Of a DNA stretch of 64,000 nucleotides, positions 26,990-35,782 are shown in pieces. The notes below the pieces were generated by a model. The model saw only the letters and a list, made by a program, of their open reading frames with translations. It was not told the DNA's origin and made no database searches. Numbering within the stretch: the stretch's first letter is position 1; each line of letters opens with the position of its first letter. The translations under genes and the position numbers were made by a program. The DNA is taken from assembly GCF_965278975.1 (NCBI RefSeq), contig NZ_OZ257126.1, positions 868,001 through 932,000 on the forward strand, written 5' to 3'. Source of the stretch: Ferrovibrio sp965278975 (GTDB taxonomy: Bacteria; Pseudomonadota; Alphaproteobacteria; Ferrovibrionales; Ferrovibrionaceae).

Positions 26990-28100
26990 AGTCTTCGGCG
27001 GTCATCCGGTTATGTAGCGGAATCGCCATGGTGTGGGCGTCGCAATCACGCGCGCCGGGCAGGTCATCAACCTGGCAGCCGAAACGTTCGCGGTAATAGC
27101 CAAGCATATGGATGGCATGAGTACCCGGTCGGGTCGAAATACCCCTGGATTGCAGACGCTCCATGATGTCGTTACGCGGCATCGGCGCGCGCTCGGGATC
27201 GACATAGGTGACATAGGCCTGCCAGGCATGGGCGCCATCAACCGGAACTTCCGGCAGCCGCAACCAGTTCAGCCGTGACAGCTTCTCGCGGTAATACTCG
27301 GCATATTTCTGCCGCTCGGTGATATAGGTGTCGAGTTTGCCAAGCTGCACCAGGCCGACCGCGCCCTGCAGGTCGGTCATGCGATAGTTGAAACCGAGCA
27401 GGTTGAATTCCGGCAGCAGATACGGACGCGGCCCCTTGTGGCGCTGCTCTTCCGAAATCGAGGCGCCATGGTTGCGCAGCATATTGGCGATATCGGCAAG
27501 GCGGTCGTCATTGCTGGTCAGCATGCCGCCTTCGCCGGTGGTGATCGACTTGCGTGGATGGAACGAGAAGGCAGCCATCTCACCAAGCCCACCGGCCGCA
27601 CGCCCCTTGTAGCTGGCGCCAGCGGCGCAGGCGGCATCCTCGATAATCGGCAGGCCAGCCGGCAGCACGGCGCGCAAGGCATCGATATCGGCGCAAAGGC
27701 CGAACAGATGCACCGCGATCACCGCCTTGGTACGCGGCGTCAGCTTGCGTGCCACATCGGCAGCATCGATATTGAACGTGGTACGGTCTACGTCCGCCAG
27801 CACCGGCGTGGCGCCGCAATACAGCACCACATTGGCGGTGGCAATCCAGGTGAAGGACGGCACGATCACTTCGTCGCCCGGGCCGATGCCAAGCGCCGCC
27901 AGCGCCAGATGCAAAGCCGTGGTGCAGGAGGTGGTGGCCAGCGCATGTTTCACATCATGGCGGGCCGCGAAATTCTTCTCGAAAGCCGCAACCTTCGGCC
28001 CCTGGGTGAGCCAGCCCGACATGATCGGTTCGCGAGCGGCCTGCCACTCTTCTTCGCCAGTGGCAGGCAGCGAAATGGCGATGGAACGCCTCTCTGACAT
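26955..28100 (-). CDS. DegT/DnrJ/EryC1/StrS family sugar aminotransferase
   Basis: The protein is 381 residues from ATG 28100, sharing TGATG with the upstream epimerase stop. PLP-enzyme blocks of nucleotide-sugar aminotransferases are seen: GWLTQGPKVAAFEKNFA, TSCTTALHLALAALGIGPGD, VPSFTWIATANVVLY, IIEDAACAAGASYKG, and FSFHPRKSITTGEGGM with the PLP lysine. NYRMTDLQGAVGLVQL and PGTHAIHMLGYY follow. It would turn a keto-sugar nucleotide into an amino sugar, likely with the adjacent epimerase. Confidence 0.9.
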   Translation of the reverse strand: MSERRSIAISLPATGEEEWQAAREPIMSGWLTQGPKVAAFEKNFAARHDVKHALATTSCTTALHLALAALGIGPGDEVIVPSFTWIATANVVLYCGATPVLADVDRTTFNIDAADVARKLTPRTKAVIAVHLFGLCADIDALRAVLPAGLPIIEDAACAAGASYKGRAAGGLGEMAAFSFHPRKSITTGEGGMLTSNDDRLADIANMLRNHGASISEEQRHKGPRPYLLPEFNLLGFNYRMTDLQGAVGLVQLGKLDTYITERQKYAEYYREKLSRLNWLRLPEVPVDGAHAWQAYVTYVDPERAPMPRNDIMERLQSRGISTRPGTHAIHMLGYYRERFGCQVDDLPGARDCDAHTMAIPLHNRMTAEDYAYVADALLSL

Positions 28101-29095
28101 CACAGACCCACCTTGCGGCGGCGTGCCGCCACCTGTTCGATATGATTGCGGCGCCACTCGATCAGCCGGCGCAGGCCGTCGCGCAAGTCGATCTCGGCAT
28201 CGAAGCCGATATCCCGGCTCGCCAGTTTGGGGCTGCCGATACGGTTGCGCACCAGGGTGGCCTGGCTGCGGGGCGCATACTGGATCGGCTGATTGCAGCC
28301 GGTAAGCTGCAGCAGCATCTCGGCCAGTTCCTTCAGCGAGGTACGCTTGCCGGTGCCGACATTGTAGAAGCGGTCCACGGCATCAGACTTCATGGCGCAG
28401 AGATTGGCGCGGCCGCAATCTTCCACGGCCACGAAGTCGAACGCCTCGCTGCCATCGCCAAGGATGGTGGGGCCTTCGCCACGATCGATGGCATCCAGCA
28501 TCTTCATGATCACGGCGATATAGGCACCATGATAATCCTGGCGCGGGCCATAGACATTCATGTAACGCAGGCCAGCGACATTGAGGCCATAGCGGTGATG
28601 GAAGGCGCGCGCCATCGCCTCGCCGGCGATCTTGGTGGCGCCGTAGAAATTCTTGTTGTTGAACGGATGATCCTCGGTCATCGGTTCCTCCACGGCATCG
28701 CCGTAGACCGAGGCCGAGGAAGAATAAACCAGCCGCTTCACGCCCTGAGCGACGCAGGCTTCCAGCACATTGAAGGTGCCGCGAATATTCACATCAAAGG
28801 CGGCGCGCGGGAAATCATGGCATTGCAGCAGCCACAGCGCGGCGAAATGGAACACGCCATCAACGCCCTTCAGCGCCGCGTTGAGAATATCGGTCTGGCA
28901 AATATCGCCACCGACATCATAGATCTTCACGCGCGGGTCTTTCAGCGCAGCGGAGAGGTTCTCTTGCGTGCCGCGCACGAAGTTGTCGTAAATCACAACT
29001 TCGCCCACATCCTCGCAAACCAAATGGTCCACGGCATGCGAACCGATCAGGCCGGCGCCGCCGATGACGACGAATTTCTTACCGCGAATATCCAT
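28100..29095 (-). CDS. NAD-dependent nucleotide-sugar epimerase/dehydratase
   Basis: The protein is 331 residues of the extended SDR family. KKFVVIGGAGLIGSHAVDHL holds the GxxGxxG motif at about 13-19; VYSSSASVYGDAVEE and NFYGATKIAGEAMARAF give the serine and YxxxK catalytic residues; GLRYMNVYGPRQDYHG and DFVAVEDCGRANLCAM are typical of UDP-glucose 4-epimerase-like enzymes. It is followed directly by the aminotransferase, a pair that often makes amino-deoxy sugars. The exact substrate is not determined. It starts 11 bases after the EPS regulator. Confidence 0.88.
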   Translation of the reverse strand: MDIRGKKFVVIGGAGLIGSHAVDHLVCEDVGEVVIYDNFVRGTQENLSAALKDPRVKIYDVGGDICQTDILNAALKGVDGVFHFAALWLLQCHDFPRAAFDVNIRGTFNVLEACVAQGVKRLVYSSSASVYGDAVEEPMTEDHPFNNKNFYGATKIAGEAMARAFHHRYGLNVAGLRYMNVYGPRQDYHGAYIAVIMKMLDAIDRGEGPTILGDGSEAFDFVAVEDCGRANLCAMKSDAVDRFYNVGTGKRTSLKELAEMLLQLTGCNQPIQYAPRSQATLVRNRIGSPKLASRDIGFDAEIDLRDGLRRLIEWRRNHIEQVAARRRKVGL

Positions 29096-29106
29096 GACTG
29101 CTCTTT

Positions 29107-29757
29107 TCAGGATTCCTTGGGGATTTCGAAGCTGCTGCTAGGCAGAGTTTGTTCGCCATGCTGCAAGGTGATTCGCAGCAGAGCGGGCGCTTGGATGGCC
29201 AGCGATGGATTAGCCGCCCGCAACGCTTCATACAAGCGTTGCGGCTCTTTCGAGGCGGTCAGGATCACCGCGTCCGGTGCGGTTTCCAGCAGATCCAGGC
29301 TTTTCAGGATCGGCACACCGTGGCGCCGCTCCTGGTTGCTGGCAGGATCGATGATGGCCCACACCCGCAGCCCCTCGGCATTGGCCGACAGCAGGGCTAT
29401 CTCGGCCAGTTCGCCATCCCCCGCCAGCACCAGGTTTTCCAGCCGGGAGCCTCGGGCGCGCTGGAATATCTCGCTGTATTCGAGCCGTGCGAGGCGAAAG
29501 AATTGCAGTGACGATTCAAGGTATTCGCCCACCAACCGGCTTTTTTCGGCAAAGCCCTTGGCGGTGAGGTAATAGGCATAGCGTTTGTAGGGCGCTTGGC
29601 GCACCTTCACATAGCCCTTGCCCACCGCCCGCTTCAGCAGGGCATTGATCAGGCCGACAGCAATGCCTAGCCGCTGGGCCAGTGTGCTCTGGCTCACCAC
29701 CTCGCCGCGTTCAACAGCACTGAGGAAGTTCAGATCGGTATCGGTCTTGGGCTTCAT
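29107..29757 (-). CDS. EPS-associated MarR-type regulator with Rossmann-like C-terminal domain (paralogue 2)
   Basis: The protein is 216 residues and is a paralogue of the 9773-10414 product: TLAQRLGIAVGLINALLKRA, VKVRQAPYKRYAYYLTAKGF and EKSRLVGEYLESSLQFFR align closely with it. The C-terminal domain begins ENLVLAGDGELAEIALLSA, continues VWAIIDPASNQERRHGVPIL and ends near ALLRITLQHG, a Rossmann-like domain of the PglD_N/CoA-binding kind. It is the first gene of the minus-strand run that ends at 17895, just as paralogue 1 heads the plus-strand run. Paired TTCA-N5-TGAA boxes precede it, one inside its likely promoter. Confidence 0.8.
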   Translation of the reverse strand: MKPKTDTDLNFLSAVERGEVVSQSTLAQRLGIAVGLINALLKRAVGKGYVKVRQAPYKRYAYYLTAKGFAEKSRLVGEYLESSLQFFRLARLEYSEIFQRARGSRLENLVLAGDGELAEIALLSANAEGLRVWAIIDPASNQERRHGVPILKSLDLLETAPDAVILTASKEPQRLYEALRAANPSLAIQAPALLRITLQHGEQTLPSSSFEIPKES

Positions 29758-29785
29758 CGCAGGATTTTTGTTTATATTCTAGCGA

Positions 29786-29835
29786 CTTATATCATTCACC
29801 GCGTGAACGTCAAGCCCTGTCATTCACGATGTGAA
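29786..29835 (-). promoter_or_regulatory. Promoter and paired operator boxes of EPS regulator 2
   Basis: On the minus strand a -35 TTGACG (29813-29808) and a -10 TATAAG (29791-29786) are 16 bases apart. The box TTCACCGCGTGAA-type inverted repeat (29795-29807) fills the spacer exactly, and a second, TTCACGATGTGAA (29823-29835), lies upstream of the -35. Centres are 28 bases apart. A protein on the first box would block RNA polymerase, so repression is likely. The second box begins right after the upstream glycosyltransferase ends. Confidence 0.7.
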
Positions 29836-29841
29836 TAATGA

Positions 29842-31011
29842 CTACCGCCTCTCGGGTCCGGGGCCAACAGCCTCGCGCCCTGCGGCTAAGTCTTTGTAAA
29901 AATTATCATAACCATCAATCATCGCCGACATCGAGAACCGCGCGGCAGCCCGGGCCGCTGCTCCCTGTCCCAAGGCGGCCCGGCGGGCCGGATCGGCCAG
30001 GATGACCAGCGCCTCGGCCAGCGCCGCCGGTTCGCGGGCCGGCACCACCAGGCCACATTCCCCCACCGCCTCGGCATTGCCCCCCACATCGGTGACCAGC
30101 ATCGGCAGCCCCGCAGCCATGCCTTCGAGCACCGAGTTTGAAAAACCTTCCTCGTGAGAGACCAGCAATCCGGCATCGGCGGCGGCCAGCAGGCTCGCCA
30201 CCTGGCCATGGTCGGCAAGCTGCCCAAGCCACAGAAAACGGTCGGCAACGCCCTGCATCTTGGCCAGCAGCCGCAATGCCGTGCCATGGCCCTGATCGCG
30301 GCCGACACAGACAAAGCGGCAACCGGCCGGCAACCGCGTGCCGGCCTTGGCCACCGCCTCGATCAGGTCGGCATGACCCTTGTAGGGAATCAGGTTGGCC
30401 ACCAGAACGAAAACCAATGTCTCCGGCGCCAGGCCAAAGGCCTGCCGCACCTCGGCACGACCATGCTTCACGGCCGGCAAGGCAACGCCGTTATAGATCA
30501 AGCCGATCCGCTCCGCCGGCATGCCCTCGGCGGCCAACTGCGCCACAACAGCTTGGGAATTACCAAGCAGCGCGGTCATATGCCGGTGCAGCCGGCGTTC
30601 CAGCCAGCCGGCCAGAAGATGCTTGCGCTGATAGTCATTCAGGCTGCGGCGGCTCATCACCCGCACGGGTACGCCAAGCAGCGCAGCCGCAGTGCCACCC
30701 ATCAGATAGGCCTCAGGCAGGAAGCAATGCACGATATCCGGCTGCCATTGCCGGATCAGCCGTACCGCATGCCAGAAACCGAGCAGCGGCCGCAGTGGAA
30801 AACCGCGTAACGGACCGCCATGGATCAGGATGCCCTGTGCCGCCATCTCGGCTTCCAAGGCGCCGCCGCGGCGCAGCAGCAGCAGCCGCACATCATAGCC
30901 GCGCCGTTTAAGCATCGGCAGGATTTGCAGCAGGTGGCGTTCGGTGCCGCCGACATCGAGCCCATTGGCAACCGCCAGCAGCTTGGATGGCCGCGGCGCC
31001 GCGCCGTTCAT
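29842..31011 (-). CDS. Glycosyltransferase, GT4 family
   Basis: The protein is 389 residues with the GT4 layout: LLAVANGLDVGGTERHLLQI at the N-terminus (the GGxE motif), IVHCFLPEAYLMGGTAAALL, VISRRSLN-like text (RVMSRRSLNDYQRKHLL), IYNGVALPAVKHGRAEVRQ, LVANLIPYKGHADLIEAV, and in the donor site HEEGFSNSVLEGMAAGLPM with the E-x7-E motif. It would add a sugar to the lipid-linked repeat unit on the cytoplasmic side. It overlaps wbpE by ATGA and ends six bases before an operator box of the downstream promoter. Confidence 0.9.
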   Translation of the reverse strand: MNGAAPRPSKLLAVANGLDVGGTERHLLQILPMLKRRGYDVRLLLLRRGGALEAEMAAQGILIHGGPLRGFPLRPLLGFWHAVRLIRQWQPDIVHCFLPEAYLMGGTAAALLGVPVRVMSRRSLNDYQRKHLLAGWLERRLHRHMTALLGNSQAVVAQLAAEGMPAERIGLIYNGVALPAVKHGRAEVRQAFGLAPETLVFVLVANLIPYKGHADLIEAVAKAGTRLPAGCRFVCVGRDQGHGTALRLLAKMQGVADRFLWLGQLADHGQVASLLAAADAGLLVSHEEGFSNSVLEGMAAGLPMLVTDVGGNAEAVGECGLVVPAREPAALAEALVILADPARRAALGQGAAARAAARFSMSAMIDGYDNFYKDLAAGREAVGPGPERR

Positions 31012-32144
31012 GGCGCTGCCGCACCCAGTGCCGCACGCACCACAGCAATGATGCGCTGCTGCACATCATCTTCAAGATAGGGATGCATCGGCAGGCTGAT
31101 CACTTGCGCCGCCAGTCTTTCCGAAACCGGCAGACCGCCAGGCACCACCGGATAATGGCCGTAGCCCGCCTGGCGGTTAAGCGGAATCGGATAATAAACC
31201 GCCGTGGGGATGCCCGCCGCCTGGCAGGCTTTCGCCACCACCGCGCGATCCGGCACCACCAGCGTGTATTGCGCCCAAACCGAGGTCGCCCCTGCATCCA
31301 GCAGCGGCAGCTGCGCCAGTCCTTCGAAAGCTGCGTTGTAACTGTCGGCAATCCGCTGCCGCGCCACGATCTCATCCTCGAAGATGCTCAGCTTCTGGAT
31401 CAGGATGGCTGCCTGCAACGTATCCAGCCGGCTGTTCATGCCGATGCGCACGTTATTGTACTTGTCGTCACCCTTGCCGTGGAAACGCAACGAGCGCAGC
31501 AGATCAGCCTTGGCGTCATCATCGGTGAAGATCGCACCGCCATCGCCATAGCAGCCCAGCGGCTTGGCCGGGAAAAAGCTGGTGGCGGTATAGGCGCCTA
31601 GCGTGCCGACGCGGCGGTTGTCGCGCCGGGCGCCAAAACTCTGCGCTGCATCGGCCAGCAGCAGCAGATCATGCTCGGCAGTGATGGCGCCAATGGCGCC
31701 GTAATCGGCCGGCTGGCCAAACAGATCCACAGGCATCACTACACGCGGCTTGAGTCCAAGGCGCTTGGCTTCATCAATACCGGCCTTGAGGCTAGCTGGA
31801 TCAATATTGAAGCTGCCCGGCAGCACATCGACAAACAGCGGCGTGGCCCCCACCAGTGCCACCACCTCGGCGGAAGCAACGAAGGTGAAGCCCGGCACGA
31901 AAACCACATCACCAGGGCCGACACCTTCCGCCATCAGTACAAGCTGCAGGGCGTCGGTGCCATTAGCGCAGGTGATGGCATGGCGAACGCCGCAGAAAGT
32001 GGCTAGCTGGCGCTCAAGCTCCGCCACTTCCGGGCCAAGGATAAAGCCGCCATGCTCCAGCACGCGGGCAATGGCGCGGTCCAGGCCATCGCCGAGCCGG
32101 CGGCGCTGCGCCTGCAGGTCGACAAAGGCAATGGCGCCGCTCAT
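31008..32144 (-). CDS. wbpE: UDP-3-keto-GlcNAcA aminotransferase, WbpE-like (DegT family)
   Basis: The protein is 378 residues. IAFVDLQAQRRRLGDGLDRA opens like WbpE, and GGFILGPEVAELERQLATF, ITCANGTDALQLVLMAEGVG, LADAAQSFGARRDN, TSFFPAKPLGCYGDGGAIF (PLP lysine in PAKP) and VGMNSRLDTLQAAIL-like text follow. WbpE transfers an amino group from glutamate to C3 of UDP-3-keto-GlcNAcA. The genes before it in the operon are wbpB (oxidation at C3) and wbpD (N-acetylation at C3), so the assignment is well supported by context. Confidence 0.88.
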   Translation of the reverse strand: MSGAIAFVDLQAQRRRLGDGLDRAIARVLEHGGFILGPEVAELERQLATFCGVRHAITCANGTDALQLVLMAEGVGPGDVVFVPGFTFVASAEVVALVGATPLFVDVLPGSFNIDPASLKAGIDEAKRLGLKPRVVMPVDLFGQPADYGAIGAITAEHDLLLLADAAQSFGARRDNRRVGTLGAYTATSFFPAKPLGCYGDGGAIFTDDDAKADLLRSLRFHGKGDDKYNNVRIGMNSRLDTLQAAILIQKLSIFEDEIVARQRIADSYNAAFEGLAQLPLLDAGATSVWAQYTLVVPDRAVVAKACQAAGIPTAVYYPIPLNRQAGYGHYPVVPGGLPVSERLAAQVISLPMHPYLEDDVQQRIIAVVRAALGAAAP

Positions 32145-32710
32145 GCCACTTCTTCCAGCAGGCCGGCTTCCGTCAAGCGGTAGCGCGAGCCATCCTGCGG
32201 ACAGACCAGATCACGACCCAGCCGCAGGCCGGCACGGCTCATCCAGCCCGTGCGGCGGGCCGGCACGCCGGTCATCAATGCGAAATCCGGCACATCCTTG
32301 GTGATCACGGCACCGGCGCCGATGAAGGCATAACGCCCGATGGTAGCACCACAGACGATAGTGGCATTGGCGCCGATGCTGGCGCCGTGTTTCACCAGGG
32401 TGTTGCGGTATTCATCCTTGCGCGAAACTTCGGCGCGCGGATTGAACACGTTGGTGAACACCATGCTGGGGCCGCAGAATACGCCGTCCTCGATGATCAC
32501 GTTGTCGTAGACCGAGACGTTGTTCTGGATCTTCACGCCATTGCCGATCTTCACCCGGTTGCCGACAAAGACATTCTGGCCCAGCGAGCAGCCGCTGCCG
32601 ATCTCGGCGCCGCCGCATACATGCACCCAGTGCCAGATGCGGGTGCCTGCGCCGATGCGGGCGCCGTCATCAATGATTGCCGTGGGATGGGCGGTCCAGG
32701 AAGCGCTCAT
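32141..32710 (-). CDS. wbpD: UDP-GlcNAc3NA N-acetyltransferase, WbpD-like
   Basis: The protein is 189 residues of the left-handed beta-helix fold. Hexapeptide repeats run through IIDDGARIGAGTRIWHWVHV, EIGSGCSLGQNVFVGNRVKI and NGVKIQNNVSVYDNVIIEDG. The block GVFCGPSMVFTNVFNPRAEV is characteristic of WbpD/WlbB, and ATIGRYAFIGAGAVITKDVP completes the helix. It acetylates the 3-amino group of UDP-2-acetamido-3-amino-2,3-dideoxy-D-glucuronate. It overlaps wbpE by ATGA. Confidence 0.9.
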   Translation of the reverse strand: MSASWTAHPTAIIDDGARIGAGTRIWHWVHVCGGAEIGSGCSLGQNVFVGNRVKIGNGVKIQNNVSVYDNVIIEDGVFCGPSMVFTNVFNPRAEVSRKDEYRNTLVKHGASIGANATIVCGATIGRYAFIGAGAVITKDVPDFALMTGVPARRTGWMSRAGLRLGRDLVCPQDGSRYRLTEAGLLEEVA

Positions 32711-32722
32711 GGCCGAACTGCT

Positions 32723-33688
32723 TCAGCTGTCCGCCACATTGCGGCAGAAGGGATGATAGTCATTTTGCAACGGCACAATGGCGGCATGGCGGATATCATG
32801 CACTGCTTCGATGCTGGGCCGCGCCGCTTCCAGGCCGAAACCACCGCCGCCCAGGATATCCTGGTAACTGGCGGTATGCAGGTCGGTGAAGCCTTCGCTG
32901 AATTCCAGTTCCTCGCCGCCGATCAGGATCGAGCGGTAAGTGCGCTTGCCGGCGGCAACCGCTGCAGGTGGCAAATGCTCAGCATTCACCGACAGGAACC
33001 AGCGCACGCGCGCCCGTTCATAAGTCAGCAGGCCGCCTGCGACATCGGGGCGATGCAGGTGCACAACGCTGCTCTGGCGCTGGCCGAACACCCAGGACAG
33101 CATGTCGAAGAAATGCACGCCGATATTGGTGGCGATGCCACCCGCCTTGTCATTGGCGCCTTTCCAGCTGGTGAAATACCAGTGGCCGCGCGAGGTCAGG
33201 TAGGTCAGATCGACATCGAACACATGGTCGGCCGGTGCCGCCGCCACCTTCTGCCGCAGCGCCTGAATCGCCGGATGCAGCCGCAGTTGCAGGATGTTGT
33301 AGATGCGGCTGCCCGATTCCTTTTCGATCTCGGCCAGCGCATCAATATTCCACGGGTTCAGCACCAGCGGCTTTTCGCAAATCGCCTGGGCGCCATTGCG
33401 CAGCGCGAACCGGATATGGGCATCGTGCAGATAGTTCGGCGAGCAGATCGAGACATAGTCGACCGGCTTGCCGTTGCGGCGCAGTTTGTCGATATGGCGG
33501 TCGAACCGCTCGAACTCGATGAAGAAATCGGCATCCGGGAAGTAGCTGTCGATGATGCCGACGCTATCCTTCGGGTCCAGCGCCGCCACAAGCTCGTTCT
33601 TGGTGTCGCGGATAGCCTTCATATGGCGCGGCGCGATATAGCCGGCGGCACCAATCAGGGCGAAACGCTTGGAATCCGGGTTGGTCAC
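32723..33688 (-). CDS. wbpB: UDP-GlcNAcA 3-dehydrogenase, WbpB-like (Gfo/Idh/MocA)
   Basis: The protein is 321 residues from GTG 33688, chosen because GAGG lies six bases upstream and because the length fits WbpB/WlbA (about 316). RFALIGAAGYIAPRHMKAIR begins the Rossmann domain, CSPNYLHDAHIRFAL and ICEKPLVLNPWNIDALAEI with the EKP motif follow, and LTYLTSRGHWYFTSWKG and GGIATNIGVHFFDMLSWVFG are family-specific. It oxidises C3 of UDP-N-acetylglucosaminuronate using NAD, the first committed step toward the diacetamido uronic acid. The preceding 6-dehydrogenase (WbpA) is not in the window. Confidence 0.9.
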   Translation of the reverse strand: MTNPDSKRFALIGAAGYIAPRHMKAIRDTKNELVAALDPKDSVGIIDSYFPDADFFIEFERFDRHIDKLRRNGKPVDYVSICSPNYLHDAHIRFALRNGAQAICEKPLVLNPWNIDALAEIEKESGSRIYNILQLRLHPAIQALRQKVAAAPADHVFDVDLTYLTSRGHWYFTSWKGANDKAGGIATNIGVHFFDMLSWVFGQRQSSVVHLHRPDVAGGLLTYERARVRWFLSVNAEHLPPAAVAAGKRTYRSILIGGEELEFSEGFTDLHTASYQDILGGGGFGLEAARPSIEAVHDIRHAAIVPLQNDYHPFCRNVADS

Positions 33689-33744
33689 GGGGCCCTCACG
33701 CAGGGTTCTGCTGGCAAATGCAGTAGCGGCCCCATGGACAAAGA

Positions 33745-34578
33745 TCAAGGAGTCCGGCGGAAAACATACTCGTCGCAGGGCGAGCCGAGCAGGCCCAGGG
33801 CGGGCGCCGGCTTGAGGAATTCGCGTTCCAGGCGGAAGCCATGTTGCCCCAGGAAATCATGTACTTCCGCCGGCGCGGCGGATTCATAGGGGTGGCCGCC
33901 GAGCCAGTCATGCACGTCATGGCTCCAGTTCATGCCGCGCTTGCCGCCATAGGTCGCGATATAGGTGGCAGGGTTACGCCCGGTGGCCAGCAGACCGGCA
34001 AGATAGGCCAGCTTGAACAAGCCCCGCGCCGAGGCCTGCAACCAGGCTGGCGCGGCGGAATAGAGCCGCTTTTCCACCCGCCAGAAACCGCAGACCGGCG
34101 TCTTGCGGTAGAGCGCCAGCACCAGCAGACCACCTGGCGCCACCAGCGAAGCCGCCCGCTCGATTGCCGGCCACATGGCGCCGGTATGATGCAGCACGCC
34201 CCAGGAATGCACGATGTCGAAATGACCATCTTTCGCCGCATCGAGATCGAACACGCTGACCTGGCGGCAGGTCACGCGCGCCTCGGGCGCATAGCGACGC
34301 AGTGTCGCCGCGCTGGTCGCCACCGAATCTGGATCGAGGTCCACCGCCGTCACGGCGGCAGCGCCCAGCCGCAAAGCCGCCAGCGCCGATAGCCCGGAAC
34401 CCGAGCCAATATCCAGCATATGGCGGTCTTTCAGGTCGGCTTTCGGCAACAGCCGCGCGAGATCGGCTTCAGCCTGGTCAATACGCGCCGGATCGATATG
34501 ACGCGAGAAATCTGACCAGTTCTCGCCGAAGCGGAAATGATTCTGGTCGACCGAGGCTGGCGGCTGCGGCAGATTCAT
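33745..34578 (-). CDS. Class I SAM-dependent methyltransferase
   Basis: The protein is 277 residues from ATG 34578, sharing TGATG with the stop of the upstream methyltransferase. The SAM motif is MLDIGSGSGLSALAALRLGA, followed by VTAVDLDPDSVATSAATL, FDIVHSWGVLHHTGAMWPAI and VAPGGLLVLALYRKTPVC. The C-terminal half (KRGMNWSHDVHDWLGGHPYE, FLGQHGFRLEREFL) is less conserved. The text matches methyltransferases commonly found in polysaccharide loci. Its acceptor is unknown. Confidence 0.85.
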   Translation of the reverse strand: MNLPQPPASVDQNHFRFGENWSDFSRHIDPARIDQAEADLARLLPKADLKDRHMLDIGSGSGLSALAALRLGAAAVTAVDLDPDSVATSAATLRRYAPEARVTCRQVSVFDLDAAKDGHFDIVHSWGVLHHTGAMWPAIERAASLVAPGGLLVLALYRKTPVCGFWRVEKRLYSAAPAWLQASARGLFKLAYLAGLLATGRNPATYIATYGGKRGMNWSHDVHDWLGGHPYESAAPAEVHDFLGQHGFRLEREFLKPAPALGLLGSPCDEYVFRRTP

Positions 34579-35228
34579 CACGATACCTTGCGCCCGCGAA
34601 GCAGGAATTGTTCGGCAAAAAGATCGGTCAGCGCACCGAACAGCAGCCGGTTGAGGATCCATTTCAGCTTCCAGCGCTTCAGGCCGTGCGGCTGCACGGC
34701 TTCCACGCTCATGCCGCCACCCTGCAGCAGTTCGATGGCGCTTTCGCGCACGAAGAAGCGCAGATGGGTGCGATCCAGGATACCGGCATCCTGATAACGC
34801 CACTGGCCACGGAACAGCAACGCCAGCACGATCTTGTAGTGGCGGATATTCGGCAGGCTGACCACCAGGGCGCCGCCGGGTTTGAGCAATGCAGCGAGCC
34901 GGGCCACCATCGCCCAGGGGTCGCGTAGATGCTCCAGCACATCGAGGCAGAGGATCACATCCAGCGTGCCCGGCTCTAGCGGCAGCGTCATGGTCTCGAC
35001 ATCGCCTTGCAGCAGCAGATCGAAACCCTTCTCCGCCGCCCGCTTGGCGGCTTCGGGGCTGAATTCAATCCCACCTGCCCAGGTCGCCAGGCCGCGTTCA
35101 CGGATATGCGCCAGCGTCGCACCGGCGCCGCAGCCGATTTCGAGATAACGGCCGGGCGCGGCGGGCAGCAGCGGCAGAATTTCCTGCCGCACCCGATTGA
35201 AATAGACCGCCTCGCCGCCGAACGACAT
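34578..35228 (-). CDS. Class I SAM-dependent methyltransferase (Methyltransf_11/23 type)
   Basis: The protein is 216 residues. GRYLEIGCGAGATLAHIRER is the SAM-binding motif, with GGIEFSPEAAKRAAEKGFD, LDVILCLDVLEHLRDPWAMV, LKPGGALVVSLPNIRHYKIV and DRTHLRFFVRESAIELLQGG after it. The SLPNIRHY and DRTHLRFF blocks are typical of sugar-associated methyltransferases. It is the first gene of the minus-strand group 35.2-29.8 kb and is translationally coupled to the next methyltransferase. Confidence 0.87.
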   Translation of the reverse strand: MSFGGEAVYFNRVRQEILPLLPAAPGRYLEIGCGAGATLAHIRERGLATWAGGIEFSPEAAKRAAEKGFDLLLQGDVETMTLPLEPGTLDVILCLDVLEHLRDPWAMVARLAALLKPGGALVVSLPNIRHYKIVLALLFRGQWRYQDAGILDRTHLRFFVRESAIELLQGGGMSVEAVQPHGLKRWKLKWILNRLLFGALTDLFAEQFLLRGRKVS

Positions 35229-35269
35229 CTCTACCCCTTGCCAAAACTGGCCGGACTGTAGCCGCTCGG

Positions 35270-35782
35270 CTAGATCGGGTAAATGAGCGAGTTCAGGATC
35301 ATTTCGCTGTCGAACACGCAGTCGCGGCGCTTAAGCAGCAGGCTGCCATCCGGCTGGCGCTGAAAGCGGTCGATATAGCGCCCGACATTGAACACCTCCG
35401 AAACGCCACCCGTCATTCCGGCACCGGGGCGGGTGCGGAACACGGCATAATTCGCCTCCGCCAGCACCACGCCCGGCGCCTCGTCCTGGGGGTCCAGGCC
35501 CAACAGCCGCGCCGCGCCAATCACATGACGCTGGTAGTAAGGCGCATGGAACAGTGTATTGCTGACGCCATAGACACGATCCCGCATCATGCCATGGCCC
35601 TCAAGCTGCATGATGCAGAGCGGCAGTCCGGCTTCATGGTTCTCACGTCCGATGACGCGGTAAAGACCATCCGCCGTGAAGAAATACGGCCAGCGGGTAT
35701 AATCGGCGCTATCGAGCAAGGCGGCATAATCCGCATTGAACCGGTCGATTTCCGACCGCAGCAGCAGTTCCTCAAGCGTCAC
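35270..35782 (-). CDS. Aromatic-ring-hydroxylating dioxygenase, beta subunit
   Basis: The protein is 170 residues from GTG 35782, which overlaps the alpha-subunit stop as GTGA. TLEELLLRSEIDRFNADYAA, WPYFFTADGLYRVIGREN, RVYGVSNTLFHAPYYQRHVI and VLAEANYAVFRTRPG fit the NTF2-like beta subunits, which stabilise the alpha3beta3 hexamer and have no cofactor. It depends on the adjacent alpha subunit; ferredoxin and reductase components are not in the window. Confidence 0.88.
   Translation of the reverse strand: MTLEELLLRSEIDRFNADYAALLDSADYTRWPYFFTADGLYRVIGRENHEAGLPLCIMQLEGHGMMRDRVYGVSNTLFHAPYYQRHVIGAARLLGLDPQDEAPGVVLAEANYAVFRTRPGAGMTGGVSEVFNVGRYIDRFQRQPDGSLLLKRRDCVFDSEMILNSLIYPI

Noticed and set aside
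9773..35228. Exosortase/PEP-CTERM system in the polysaccharide locus
   Set aside because: Asparagine synthase homologues occur in such systems, but I found no exosortase and no PEP-CTERM tail here.
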